Source: Flemingiibacterium sp045635785 | GTDB lineage: Bacteria > Bacillota > Clostridia > Oscillospirales > CAG-272 | Length of the DNA stretch: 64,000 nucleotides | NCBI GenBank assembly: GCA_045635785.1 | Contig: JAZTWJ010000052.1 | Location: forward strand, 1-64,000 | Direction: 5' to 3' | Shown: positions 8,511-17,349 of the stretch, in pieces | Position numbering within the stretch: the first letter of the stretch is position 1 | How the letters are laid out: the number at the start of each line of letters is the position of its first letter | Position numbers and translations under genes: made by a program | The notes under the pieces: model-generated | What the model was told of the DNA's origin: nothing | Databases searched by the model: none | The model's input: only the letters and a program-made list of their open reading frames with translations

Positions 8511-9740
8511 TCATTTCTTGATTTTGTCCCAATACTGCTTTGCTGCCTGTTCGGTTTTGTTCTCGCCGTATTGATAATAATGCGCGTTTTTCAAATCATC
8601 GGGCAGATACTGCTGTGCCACCCAATCGTTTTCAAAGTCGTGGGGATATTTGTACCCGATATATTTCGGGCTTCGAAGATGCTTTGGCACCTCCTGTCCG
8701 CGTCCTGCCGCAATATCCGCATCGGCGGCAGCAAGAGCGGTATAAGCGGTATTGGATTTTGGCGCAGTCGCAAGCATCACCGCCGCATTTGCAAGGGGGA
8801 TTCGTCCCTCGGGCAGTCCCAGCTCGCGCGCGCTTTCCACGCAAGCGCGGGTGATCACCGCCGCCATGGGATAGGCAAGCCCGATGTCCTCGTTTGCGAT
8901 CACCTGCAATCTGCGGCACGCGGAGATCAGATCGCCGCCTGCCAGCAGCTTTGCCAAATAGAACACTGCCGCATCGGGATCGGACCCTCGGATGGATTTT
9001 TGCAGACAAGAGAGCAGATCATAGTGTACATCGCCCGCCCTGTCAAAGCTTCCCACGATTTTCGGCGTAATGGATCCGATCAGCGAGACGGTGATCTCGC
9101 CGCCATTCGGATCCGCAAGGTAAAAGGCGTTTTCAAGCAGTCCGATGCTTCGTCTGACATCGCCTGCCGCACAGCCCGCAAGCATCTCCAGCGCCTCTTT
9201 GCCGAGCTTGACGGATGCCTGCTCCTCGCAATTGAGCGATTCCAGCGTGCGGACGAGCGCGCGCTGGATATCCTCCGCGGAAACGGGGCGAAATTCAAAC
9301 ACCGCCGAACGGGAAATGATGGCATTGTATACATAAAAATAGGGGTTTTCCGTGGTGGATGCGATCAGCGTGATCCGACCGTCCTCGATGTATTCAAGCA
9401 GCGATTGCTGTTGCTTTTTATTGAAATATTGGATCTCGTCAAGGTAGAGAAGAATGCCGCCGCTGCCCATCAGCGTACCCGTTTCTTCTATGACTTCTTT
9501 AACATCCGCAAGGCTTGCCGTGGTGGCATTCAGCCGACGCAATGTCATGCCCGAACGCTCCGCCACAATGTTTGCCGCCGTGGTTTTTCCCGTGCCGGGC
9601 GGGCCGAAGAAGATCATATTGGTAATGTGTCCCGACTCCACCATGCGGCGCAGAACGCCGTTCTTTCCGACCAGCGGCTCCTGTCCCACCATATCGTCAA
9701 AATCCCGCGGGCGAACCCTGTCGGCAAGAGGTCTGTTCAT
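8511..9740 (-). CDS. rarA: replication-associated recombination protein A (RarA/MgsA-type AAA+ ATPase)
   Basis: Clamp-loader-like AAA+ ATPase of 409 aa acting at stalled replication forks. The N-terminus MNRPLADRVRPRDFDDMVGQ is typical. Walker A is FGPPGTGKTT (about 46-55), Walker B LLYLDEIQYF (about 96-105) and sensor 1 IASTTENP. The C-terminal tetramerisation domain includes GSDPDAAVFYLAKLLAGG and the tail KYPHDFENDWVAQQYLPD found in RarA. It follows recG by 45 nt, so the pair probably forms a DNA-repair transcription unit. Confidence 0.96.
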   Translation of the reverse strand: MNRPLADRVRPRDFDDMVGQEPLVGKNGVLRRMVESGHITNMIFFGPPGTGKTTAANIVAERSGMTLRRLNATTASLADVKEVIEETGTLMGSGGILLYLDEIQYFNKKQQQSLLEYIEDGRITLIASTTENPYFYVYNAIISRSAVFEFRPVSAEDIQRALVRTLESLNCEEQASVKLGKEALEMLAGCAAGDVRRSIGLLENAFYLADPNGGEITVSLIGSITPKIVGSFDRAGDVHYDLLSCLQKSIRGSDPDAAVFYLAKLLAGGDLISACRRLQVIANEDIGLAYPMAAVITRACVESARELGLPEGRIPLANAAVMLATAPKSNTAYTALAAADADIAAGRGQEVPKHLRSPKYIGYKYPHDFENDWVAQQYLPDDLKNAHYYQYGENKTEQAAKQYWDKIKK

Positions 9741-9785
9741 AGTAAATCTCCTACACCTTCATGTTATAACACGATTTCTTAAGCT

Positions 9786-11843
9786 TTATCCTTCGGGCGA
9801 TTCTTGCTTCGCGGCGGCAACCGCCGCCTCAAACAGCTCCATATTTTCACAGAGATTGGCAAGGCGGAAGCGCAGCTCGCCATGCTGACGCACATCGTCC
9901 TCTCCCGAACGGAAAAAATCACCCGGCCCTCTCTCGCCAAGATCAAACTCCGCAATGCGGAAGCCATCATAGGTGGTACGCATAATCTCCAACCGATCCC
10001 TCGCACGACTGCCGCTCGGCGCATCAGAAACGAGGATGCAGTAGGATTTCGCCGCGCCGCGTCCCACGCGGCCGCGCAGCTGATGAAGCTGGGATAAGCC
10101 GAACCGTTCCGCATTTTCCACGATTATCAGCGTGGCATTGGGCACGTTGACGCCCACCTCTATCACCGTGGTGGAAACCAGCACATCCGTCTCACCCGAT
10201 ATAAACCGTTCCATCACCGCATCCTTTTCGGAGGCTTTCATTTTACCGTGAACCATGCCCACCTTCAAATCGGGCAGGGAAGCAGCAAGCGTCTCCGCAA
10301 AGCTGACCGCAGCCTTTGGCGGTGCCTTCGGGCGAAGAATTTCCTCCGCATCATAGCCGAAATCAAACAGGCGGATATCCTCTTGGGTGACCTCACCGCT
10401 TTCCGGCTCCTCCACAGAAGGGCAGACCACATAAGTCTGATGTCCTTCCTCATGCTGTTTGCGGATAAATCCGTTCAGCCGCTCGCGATAGCTCTCATTG
10501 ACCGCAAAGGTTTCCACGCGCTGTCTGCCCGGCGGAAGCTCATCCAGCACGGACATATCAAGATCGCCGTAGAGAAACAGCGCAAGTGTCCGCGGAATGG
10601 GCGTCGCGCTCATGGTAAGCTGATGGCAGGCATCACCGCCGCCTTTTCGGAGGAGCGCCTCCCGCTGTCCCACGCCAAAACGATGCTGTTCATCGCAGAT
10701 AACAAGCCCCAACTGTCTAAATAGAACATCCTCGCTAATCAGCGCATGGGTTCCGACCACAAGTCCCATACTGCCGTCTGCCAGTGCAGATAATACGGTT
10801 TTTCTTGCCGTACCCTTAACCGAGCCGGTCAGCAGGCCACAGCGAATGCCGAGCTTTTCACAAAGTGCAGACAACTCGCTGTAATGCTGATTTGCCAAAA
10901 TTTCCGTGGGCGCCATCAGCGCCGCTTGATATCCGTTTTTGATGGCGATATATGCCGCCGAAGCCGCCACCACCGTCTTTCCGCTTCCCACATCGCCCGA
11001 GACCAGCCGTCGCATGGGCTTTCCCGAAGCAAGGTCAGCGGCTATTTCGCCGATGACGCGATTCTGTGCGCCGGTCAGTGCATAGGGCAGCAGTGCGGTC
11101 AGCGAACCGATGTCACCGTTTACCATGGCAGGTGCGGTGCAGGCTTTCTCCGATTTTTTGCCGGTAGAAAGCGCAAAGCGATAAAGCTCCTCAAAGATCA
11201 GCCGCCGCTTGGCAATTTCCAGCTGTTTGAAATCCGCGGGATTATGGATGGTGACAAGAGCTTCCAAAATGCCGCACAGCCCATTCTCCCGTCGGATCCG
11301 CTCGTTTAGCACCTCGGGGATCTTGTCGCCAAGATCACGCAGCGCGCGATCCACAAGCTTTGCGATCAGCTTTTGTGTGAGCCCCGTGGTCAGCGGATAA
11401 ATTGCCGTCAGCGCAGGAAGCTCCACGCCCTCGATGATCGGTTCGGTAACAGGGGAGGAGAGCACGAAGCGTCCCTTATCAAGCGCCAGCTTCCCGTAAA
11501 AGCGGTATTCGCCGCCCTTGATCAGCTGATCCTTGACATAGGGCTGATTGAAATAGAGGATCTCACAGCTTGCGCTTTCATCGAAGGCGCGCAGCTTGCT
11601 GATGGTCATGCCACGTCGCAGCATATGATTATGCACATCCGTCGCCACGGTTAGGATGAAGGAGGCGGTTTCTCCCACCTCCGCCTCTGCCAATTGCCTG
11701 ACATTCCCACGGAATTCGTAACCGCGCGGAAAATGATAAAGAAGCTGTCCCACCGTTTCGATGCCCAGCCGTGCAAACGCCTTTGCACGGGCATCTCCCA
11801 CGCCGGGAAGATAGCGTATATCGGTGTCAAAAGTCAGTGCCAT
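9786..11843 (-). CDS. recG: ATP-dependent DNA helicase RecG
   Basis: Branch-migration helicase of 685 aa, the usual size. The wedge/OB domain spans about 1-230 (YLPGVGDARAKAFARLGIET, PRGYEFR). The SF2 helicase core has motif I GDVGSGKTVVA, motif II ICDEQHRFGVGQR (DEQH box), motif III TMSATPIPRTL and motif VI QLRGRVGRG. It remodels stalled forks and Holliday junctions. No strong Shine-Dalgarno stands directly before the ATG at 11843. The upstream leader carries half (AGACTTGCC) of the hairpin sequence seen at nfnA and noc. Confidence 0.97.
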   Translation of the reverse strand: MALTFDTDIRYLPGVGDARAKAFARLGIETVGQLLYHFPRGYEFRGNVRQLAEAEVGETASFILTVATDVHNHMLRRGMTISKLRAFDESASCEILYFNQPYVKDQLIKGGEYRFYGKLALDKGRFVLSSPVTEPIIEGVELPALTAIYPLTTGLTQKLIAKLVDRALRDLGDKIPEVLNERIRRENGLCGILEALVTIHNPADFKQLEIAKRRLIFEELYRFALSTGKKSEKACTAPAMVNGDIGSLTALLPYALTGAQNRVIGEIAADLASGKPMRRLVSGDVGSGKTVVAASAAYIAIKNGYQAALMAPTEILANQHYSELSALCEKLGIRCGLLTGSVKGTARKTVLSALADGSMGLVVGTHALISEDVLFRQLGLVICDEQHRFGVGQREALLRKGGGDACHQLTMSATPIPRTLALFLYGDLDMSVLDELPPGRQRVETFAVNESYRERLNGFIRKQHEEGHQTYVVCPSVEEPESGEVTQEDIRLFDFGYDAEEILRPKAPPKAAVSFAETLAASLPDLKVGMVHGKMKASEKDAVMERFISGETDVLVSTTVIEVGVNVPNATLIIVENAERFGLSQLHQLRGRVGRGAAKSYCILVSDAPSGSRARDRLEIMRTTYDGFRIAEFDLGERGPGDFFRSGEDDVRQHGELRFRLANLCENMELFEAAVAAAKQESPEG

Positions 11844-11889
11844 AAAACCGCATCTCTTTTCTCATAGGCAAGTCTTATGGGGCGCCTTA

Positions 11890-12687
11890 TCATGCCTTTT
11901 TCTTCGGCACGGCAAAATAAGTTCCCACATGCTCGCCGTCGTAGATTTTGTAAAGCACATCGGGATTTTTTCCGTTCACGATCAGCATGGGAATTCCCAC
12001 CTCGGTAACGATCTGTGCCGCCTTGATCTTGGTGATCATGCCTCCCGTTCCGCGATCGGTGCCAGCCCCTCCCGCATAGGAAAGGATGGTATCGTTGATC
12101 TCGTCCACACGGGAGATCAGCTTTGCGCTCGGATTTTTGCGGGGATCGGAATCATACAGACCGTCAATATCCGACATATTGATGAGCAGATCCGCACCGC
12201 ACACCATCGCCACATAGGCGGACAGCGTATCGTTTCCGCCGAATTTCAGCTCCTCGGAAGAAACGGGGTCGTCTTCGTTGACAATGGGCACACATCCAAG
12301 ACGCAAAAGCTCGCGGAAGGTATTTTCCGCCATTTGACGGCGAATGGGATTGTCGATGATATCCTTGGTCATGAGCAGCTGTCCCACGGTGTGACCGTAT
12401 GCGGCAAAAAACTGCTCATATACCTGCATCAGATCCGCTTGCCCGACGGCGGCAAGCGCCTGCTTTTCTTCGATGGTTTCGGGACGGTACCCGAGACGGA
12501 GCCTTGCAATGCCCGCCGCCACCGCGCCCGAGCTGACCAGCACCACCTCATGCCCCGCGTTTTTGTAGTCGGACAGAATCCGAACAAGATGCTCCATGCG
12601 GCGCAGATCCAGATGTCCCATGGCATGGGTCAGCGTATTGGAGCCGATCTTTACTACAATTCTTGCGTTTTTTTCAAGTACACTCAT
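11890..12687 (-). CDS. proB: glutamate 5-kinase
   Basis: Amino-acid kinase of 265 aa catalysing the first step of proline synthesis (ATP-dependent formation of glutamyl-5-phosphate). Motifs are VVKIGSNTL near the N-terminus, VSSGAVAAGIARL (about 55), NEDDPVSS (about 140) and the nucleotide loop GTGGMITKIKAAQIV (about 215). The C-terminal PUA domain of the long E. coli-type enzyme is absent, as in many short ProBs. The start ATG at 12687 follows GTGGAGAAAAAAC; the longer frame from 12741 has no support. proA is not adjacent. Confidence 0.95.
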   Translation of the reverse strand: MSVLEKNARIVVKIGSNTLTHAMGHLDLRRMEHLVRILSDYKNAGHEVVLVSSGAVAAGIARLRLGYRPETIEEKQALAAVGQADLMQVYEQFFAAYGHTVGQLLMTKDIIDNPIRRQMAENTFRELLRLGCVPIVNEDDPVSSEELKFGGNDTLSAYVAMVCGADLLINMSDIDGLYDSDPRKNPSAKLISRVDEINDTILSYAGGAGTDRGTGGMITKIKAAQIVTEVGIPMLIVNGKNPDVLYKIYDGEHVGTYFAVPKKKA

Positions 12688-12772
12688 TGTTTTTTCTCCA
12701 CAGTCTGTATATTTCTCGTTTTTTGATTTTTCAAAAGGCAATGAACAAATTATTAAAATTTTGCATTTGCTC

Positions 12773-12801
12773 TTTGCAAAATCGGAAATTTATATTATAA
12801 T
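12773..12801 (+). promoter_or_regulatory. promoter of the U32-dut-maf-mreB operon
   Basis: Plus-strand TTTGCA (12773-12778) and TATAAT (12796-12801) with a 17-bp spacer, leaving a leader of about 130 nt before the U32 coding sequence. No obvious structured regulator was seen in the leader. Confidence 0.7.
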
Positions 12802-12937
12802 ATAGAATGAGCCATTCTGTACAACGGAAGCTTACATCAATATTATACCTTGAACAGGCAAAAAATGCAAGCCTAAATCATGAAATCCGCGCAATTTATT
12901 TTGAAAGTTTTCAAAAACATCAAAGTGAGGGATCACC

Positions 12938-14989
12938 ATCAATACAAAACGCCCCGAACTACTCGCGCCATGCGGCTCTCCCGAGGCGCTGGATGCGGCG
13001 ATCGCCGCAGGTGCCGATGCGGTCTATTTCGGCGGATCGGCATTCAATGCCCGCATGAACGCAAAAAATTTCGCAGGCGATGCCCTGCGTGATGCCATCG
13101 ACAAATGCCGTCTGCACGGCGTGCGTACCAATATCACGCTGAATACGCTGGTGCACAGCCGTGAGATTAAGGACGTTCTGCTCTGCGTAGAGGAGCTTTA
13201 CAAGCTCGGATGCGATGCGCTGATCGTTGCCGATCTCGGCGCGGCATCGCTCATTCACCGATATTTTCCCGATTTGGAGCTGCACGCCAGCACGCAGGCG
13301 GTGGGACATAATCTCGCCGCGGCAGAAAAGCTGGCGCACCTTGGATTTTCCCGTATGGTGGCGGCAAGAGAGCTTTCTTTTGCCGATCTTTGCACCTTGT
13401 GCAAAGCCTCCCCCATCGAAACGGAGATGTTCATTCACGGAGCCATCTGTGTCTCGCAATCGGGGCAATGCCTTGCAAGCTCGCTGATCGGCGGGCGAAG
13501 CGGCAACCGCGGCGAATGTGCCCAGCCTTGCCGTCTGCCCTACAAAAAAGCAGGCGCAAAGGCAAAGGATACCTACGCACTCAGCATCAAGGATATGTGC
13601 CTTGCCTCCCATATTACAGAAATCCTATCCCTTGACATCGCCTCGCTGAAGATCGAGGGTAGAATGAAAAGCCCCGATTATGTTTACGGCGTGACGAAGA
13701 TCTACCGCACACTGCTGGATGAAGGCCGCAATGCCACAGAAAAGGAGCTTGCTCTACTGAAGGCACTCTTTTCGCGAAGCGGCTTTACGGACGGCTATTT
13801 TACATCAAAAATCGGCAGAGAAATGCTGGGCATCCGCACCGATGCGGACAAGGCAGAAAGTGCCGCAGGCTCCGGACCGACGGATTACGCCGCGCTTTTA
13901 AGAGAACGCCGCAGACCGCTTTCGCTCTCGCTGACCATGGAGGCGGACAAGCCTTGTACGCTGACCGTCACCGCGGGAGATCTCTCTGCTTCGGCAGAGG
14001 GAACCGTCCCCGAAGCGGCGAAAAACTGTCCGCTGACAAAGGAAGCTGTGGAGAAAAATCTGACAAAGTTAGGGAATACACCCTTTTTTGCACAGGCCAC
14101 GGAAATTTCGCTGGGCGAAAATCTCATGCTCCCTCTGTCCGCACTGAATGCGCTTCGCCGCGATGCGGTGAGGGCGCTGACCGAAAAGCTGCTTATCCGC
14201 CGCGCTTCCGCGCTCCCCGATAAGCTCGCACTTGCGGAAGCTGTGCCCGACAAGCCGCATTATACCGCCCGTTTTCATAGCTTTGAGCGCATTCCCAAGG
14301 AGGCGGAGCGGTTCGATATTGTCTATCTGCCGCTTGAAAAATTCCAAGCTTCACACAGCAGTCGCGTAAGTGGAATTATTCTGCCGCCCGTCATTTTTGA
14401 TTCCGAAAAAGCCGAAATCGTCGCCATGCTGCAAAGGGCAGCCGATGCGGGCGTCAAGCACGCGCTGGTGTCCAATCTCGGGCACATCGCCCTTGCGGAG
14501 GATGCGGGCATGATCGTCCACGGTGATTTCCGCATGAATATTTTCAATCTCGAGACTGTCCGTGTATTGCGTGAGCTGGGCTTTGCCGATCTGATGGCAT
14601 CGCCCGAGCTGACCTTGCCGCAGCTGCGGGATTTGGGAATCGCACCGATTCTATACGGACGTATCCCGCTCATGACGCTGGAAAAATGCGTCATACGCGA
14701 CTTATATTCCTGCAACGAATGTGAAAAGTCCGATTTTATGCCCCTCCGCGACCGCAGAAACGCGACATTTCCGCTTGCCCGTGCATGGAAGCACCGCAAT
14801 ATTCTTTATAACAGCGTCCCCGTCTTTATGGCGGATCGCAAAAAAGAGTTGTCAGACTTCCGTATCTGCGGCGGACATTTCATCTTCACCGATGAATCCG
14901 CATCCATGGCGGCAGAGATCATCAACGCTTATTTTTGTGACAACAGCATCGCGCCGCCCGTCGGCGGCATCAGGAGGATCGCAAGGTGA
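12938..14989 (+). CDS. U32-family peptidase/RNA-hydroxylase-like protein with DUF3656-type C-terminal region
   Basis: About 683 aa from the proposed start. The conserved U32 N-terminus RPELLAPCGSPEALDAAI begins at 12950, upstream of the first in-frame ATG (13055), so that ATG is too late. The only start with a ribosome site is an ATC at 12938, preceded 7 nt by GAGG (12927-12930); an in-frame TGA at 12926 bars anything earlier. The U32 signature EMFIHGAICVSQSGQCLAS and Cys pair GECAQPCR are present. The C-terminal part fits the U32/DUF3656 layout of RlhA, which takes part in 23S rRNA C2501 hydroxylation; other U32 proteins act in tRNA hydroxylation or were called collagenases. Its stop overlaps the dut start. 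Confidence 0.85.
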   Translation: MNTKRPELLAPCGSPEALDAAIAAGADAVYFGGSAFNARMNAKNFAGDALRDAIDKCRLHGVRTNITLNTLVHSREIKDVLLCVEELYKLGCDALIVADLGAASLIHRYFPDLELHASTQAVGHNLAAAEKLAHLGFSRMVAARELSFADLCTLCKASPIETEMFIHGAICVSQSGQCLASSLIGGRSGNRGECAQPCRLPYKKAGAKAKDTYALSIKDMCLASHITEILSLDIASLKIEGRMKSPDYVYGVTKIYRTLLDEGRNATEKELALLKALFSRSGFTDGYFTSKIGREMLGIRTDADKAESAAGSGPTDYAALLRERRRPLSLSLTMEADKPCTLTVTAGDLSASAEGTVPEAAKNCPLTKEAVEKNLTKLGNTPFFAQATEISLGENLMLPLSALNALRRDAVRALTEKLLIRRASALPDKLALAEAVPDKPHYTARFHSFERIPKEAERFDIVYLPLEKFQASHSSRVSGIILPPVIFDSEKAEIVAMLQRAADAGVKHALVSNLGHIALAEDAGMIVHGDFRMNIFNLETVRVLRELGFADLMASPELTLPQLRDLGIAPILYGRIPLMTLEKCVIRDLYSCNECEKSDFMPLRDRRNATFPLARAWKHRNILYNSVPVFMADRKKELSDFRICGGHFIFTDESASMAAEIINAYFCDNSIAPPVGGIRRIAR

Positions 14990-15435
14990 ACAAAATCAAC
15001 GTAAAACTAAAAGCGATGCGCGAGGGCGCAACGCTTCCGGAATATGCTACAAGCGGCTCCGCCGCCGTGGACCTTCGCGCCGCCATTGACGGCGATATCA
15101 CCATCGGCGCCGGCTGTCGGGAGCTCGTTTCCACAGGCATTGCCATCGCCCCCGAAACGGATGGCGTGGTTGCCATTGTCTGTGCGCGGAGCGGACTTGC
15201 GACAAAGCACGGCATCACCCTTGCCAATGGCATCGGTGTCATTGACAGCGATTACCGCGGAGAAATAATGGTGGCGCTGCTCAACACCTCGTCGGAGCCG
15301 TACACCGTCGCGCCGAACGAGCGCATCGCACAGCTGATGTTTTTGCCCGTGCTGTATGCCAATCTGATCGCTTCGGCGGAATTAGATGAGACGGAACGCG
15401 GTGAAGGAGGCTTCGGCTCCACGGGAAGGAAGTAG
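14986..15435 (+). CDS. dut: dUTP diphosphatase
   Basis: Trimeric dUTPase of 149 aa, hydrolysing dUTP to dUMP and PPi. All five family motifs are visible: AAVDLRA (I), ARSGLATKHGI (II), GVIDSDYRGEI (III, catalytic Asp), RIAQLM (IV) and the C-terminal arm GEGGFGSTG (V). The start is a GTG at 14986 overlapping the U32 stop codon (GTGA), which implies translational coupling. The Shine-Dalgarno AGGAGGATCGCAAG is inside the upstream gene. Confidence 0.97.
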   Translation: MNKINVKLKAMREGATLPEYATSGSAAVDLRAAIDGDITIGAGCRELVSTGIAIAPETDGVVAIVCARSGLATKHGITLANGIGVIDSDYRGEIMVALLNTSSEPYTVAPNERIAQLMFLPVLYANLIASAELDETERGEGGFGSTGRK

Positions 15436-15441
15436 GAAAAT

Positions 15442-15696
15442 ATGGCACGCAGCAAGCTTTACAATCTGTTTTTGGTGCTGGTGGGCATCGTGGTCGGAAC
15501 CTTCGTCGCATATCTCTGCAAAGATATTTCTTCACTTTCATGGCTTTCCTTCGGCATCAACTTTGGGCTGAAATCGCCTCTCGTTCTCGACCTTGGTATT
15601 CTTCAGATCACCTTTGGCATCGGCATTGATCTGACACTGTCGGTGGTCATTTTTATCATTCTCGCGCTCGTGATAGGGAGGGCTCTTGCAAAATGA
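15442..15696 (+). CDS. DUF4321 small membrane protein
   Basis: 84 aa with two hydrophobic segments (about 7-27 and 55-80), the second containing GIGIDLTLSVVIFIILALVI. The pattern and its position directly before maf match the DUF4321 family of Clostridia. Function is unknown. The ribosome site is GGAAGGAAGTAGGAAAAT. The stop overlaps the maf start by four bases. Confidence 0.8.
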   Translation: MARSKLYNLFLVLVGIVVGTFVAYLCKDISSLSWLSFGINFGLKSPLVLDLGILQITFGIGIDLTLSVVIFIILALVIGRALAK

Positions 15697-16307
15697 AACC
15701 AAAAATCATTCTCGCATCCAATTCTCCCCGCCGACGGGAACTGCTCTCCATGCTCGGCATGGAATTTTCCGTTATCGTTTCGAATTGCGATGAAACCGTG
15801 TCCACATCCATGACGCCGGATGCGCTGGTGCGAGAGCTTGCGCTTCGCAAAGCAAATGCGGTGGCGCAGACGCTTTCTGATGATACGGACTTCATCGTTA
15901 TCGGCGCAGATACCATCGTGTGGGATGATAACCGCGCCCTCGGCAAACCGCGGGATGCGGCGGATGCAAAAGCAACCATTCTGTCCCTCTCGGGACATAC
16001 GCACTCGGTTTTCACGGGCATTGCGCTGGTCGGAAGCATCGGCGGCGAAAGAAAAGCCGTGACCGATGCGGTGGAAACCGCCGTGGTCTTTGACGAAATC
16101 TCCGAAGCGGATGCAGATTGGTATCTCGAAAGCGATGAAGCGATGGACAAGGCAGGCTCCTATGCCGTCCAAGGGCCGGCAGGCGTTTTTGTAAAGGAGC
16201 TTCACGGTGATTATTACAATGTGGTTGGATTGCCGATCGCCCGCATGCGCACGCTGCTGTGGGAATCCTTTGGGCTTCGTATCGGCGATTACAGCAGAAA
16301 GCGGTGA
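15693..16307 (+). CDS. maf: Maf-family nucleoside triphosphate pyrophosphatase
   Basis: Protein of 204 aa. The N-terminal nucleotide loop IILASNSPRRRELL and the ALRKANAVAQ region are present, with the catalytic motif GADTIVWDDNRALGKPRDAADA (about 70-90) and HSVFTGIAL. The C-terminal part contains GSYAVQGPAGVFVKELHGDYYNVVGLP. Family members hydrolyse dTTP/UTP (YhdE type) or related nucleotides, acting as house-cleaning enzymes, and in Bacillus are linked to septation. The ATG overlaps the upstream stop. Confidence 0.95.
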   Translation: MKPKIILASNSPRRRELLSMLGMEFSVIVSNCDETVSTSMTPDALVRELALRKANAVAQTLSDDTDFIVIGADTIVWDDNRALGKPRDAADAKATILSLSGHTHSVFTGIALVGSIGGERKAVTDAVETAVVFDEISEADADWYLESDEAMDKAGSYAVQGPAGVFVKELHGDYYNVVGLPIARMRTLLWESFGLRIGDYSRKR

Positions 16308-16311
16308 ATAG

Positions 16312-17283
16312 ATGGCAGTAACAATCGGACTTGATTTCGGCACACGCAGCACCGAGATCTACGTGAAGGAGAAAGGCATCGTGCTGCGGGAACCGACGGT
16401 GGCGGCTGTGGATGCCGCCGGCAACGTGATCGCCGTGGGAACGGAAGCGATCCTCATCCGAGGACGCGCCCCGGGCTCGGTAACGCTCCGCCGTCCCATC
16501 AACGATAACAGCATCACGGATTTCAATCTGGCAGCGGAAATGCTTGACCGTTTCCTCGAAACTGCCGCACCAAAAGCGCACAAGCATGTCTTTGCCGCCG
16601 CTAAATACGGTCTTGGCGCAGGCAGTCGCGAGCTTTTGATCCGTGCCATCAAGGAATGCCGCACGGGGCGTGTGGAGCTGGTGGAATCCGCCCTCGCATC
16701 CCTCGCGGGAAGCGGCTTTGGCATGCAAGCAGAAGGTGAAACCCCTTCCAGCGGCACCATTTTATGCGATATCGGCGCAGGCTCCATCGAAGCCTCCTAT
16801 ATCCGCGGCGGCGAGCTGATGCGCTCAGATACCTGCTTCGGCGGAGGAGAAGCCGCTGACAAGCTCATCATCTCCCATGTCAGGCGCACATATGGATTGA
16901 TCATCACAAGCATCACAGCGCGCGATCTCAAGCATCGGTTCGATATGACCGCCGAAGAGGATGCTTGCATTCCCGTATCGGGGCTGGACGGCTCCACGGG
17001 ACTTCCAAAGCGTATCCAAATCGGAAGCGAGGAGCTGCTTGATCCGCTGTCTCCCCAGCTTGACGGCGCCGCGGAAGCCATCCGCACCGCCTTCAACAAT
17101 CTGCCGCGCATCGCCGAAACGGAGGCAAGCGTGGACAGAATCATTCTCGTGGGCGGCGGCGCAGTTATGCCCGGTGCGGCACAATACATAGCGGACGAAA
17201 TCGAACGGGAGGTTCTGATTCCCGCAAATCCGCTGGATTGCACCGTTACGGGGCTTGGCATGATGCTTGAAAAATTCCGATGA
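16312..17283 (+). CDS. divergent MreB/Mbl-family actin-like protein
   Basis: 323 aa, slightly shorter than MreB (about 335-345). Phosphate-1 loop GLDFGTRSTEIYVKEKGIVLREP and phosphate-2 loop LCDIGAGSIEASYIRGGEL are recognisable, as is LVGGGAVMPG near the C-terminus. Canonical MreB has DxGxGTT/S at phosphate 2 with a following Asp/Glu; here the loop reads DIGAGSIEAS. The putative catalytic and polymer residues are thus partly altered. It may be the only MreB (rod shape) or a diverged paralogue. No mreC or mreD follows; a terminator does. Starts 4 nt after maf; no clear Shine-Dalgarno beyond AGAAAGCGG. Confidence 0.85.
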   Translation: MAVTIGLDFGTRSTEIYVKEKGIVLREPTVAAVDAAGNVIAVGTEAILIRGRAPGSVTLRRPINDNSITDFNLAAEMLDRFLETAAPKAHKHVFAAAKYGLGAGSRELLIRAIKECRTGRVELVESALASLAGSGFGMQAEGETPSSGTILCDIGAGSIEASYIRGGELMRSDTCFGGGEAADKLIISHVRRTYGLIITSITARDLKHRFDMTAEEDACIPVSGLDGSTGLPKRIQIGSEELLDPLSPQLDGAAEAIRTAFNNLPRIAETEASVDRIILVGGGAVMPGAAQYIADEIEREVLIPANPLDCTVTGLGMMLEKFR

Positions 17284-17310
17284 AGATGTAATAGACTCAT
17301 AAAATACATA

Positions 17311-17349
17311 AGGAGGTGCCGCGCAAAAGCGCAGCACCTCTCGTTTTTA
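17311..17349. terminator. terminator shared by the mreB-like gene and the Spo0A_C gene
   Basis: Stem GAGGTGCCGCGC / GCGCAGCACCTC (imperfect) followed by TCGTTTTTAT. It closes the plus-strand operon, and its T tract overlaps the stop of the convergent gene. Confidence 0.8.
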
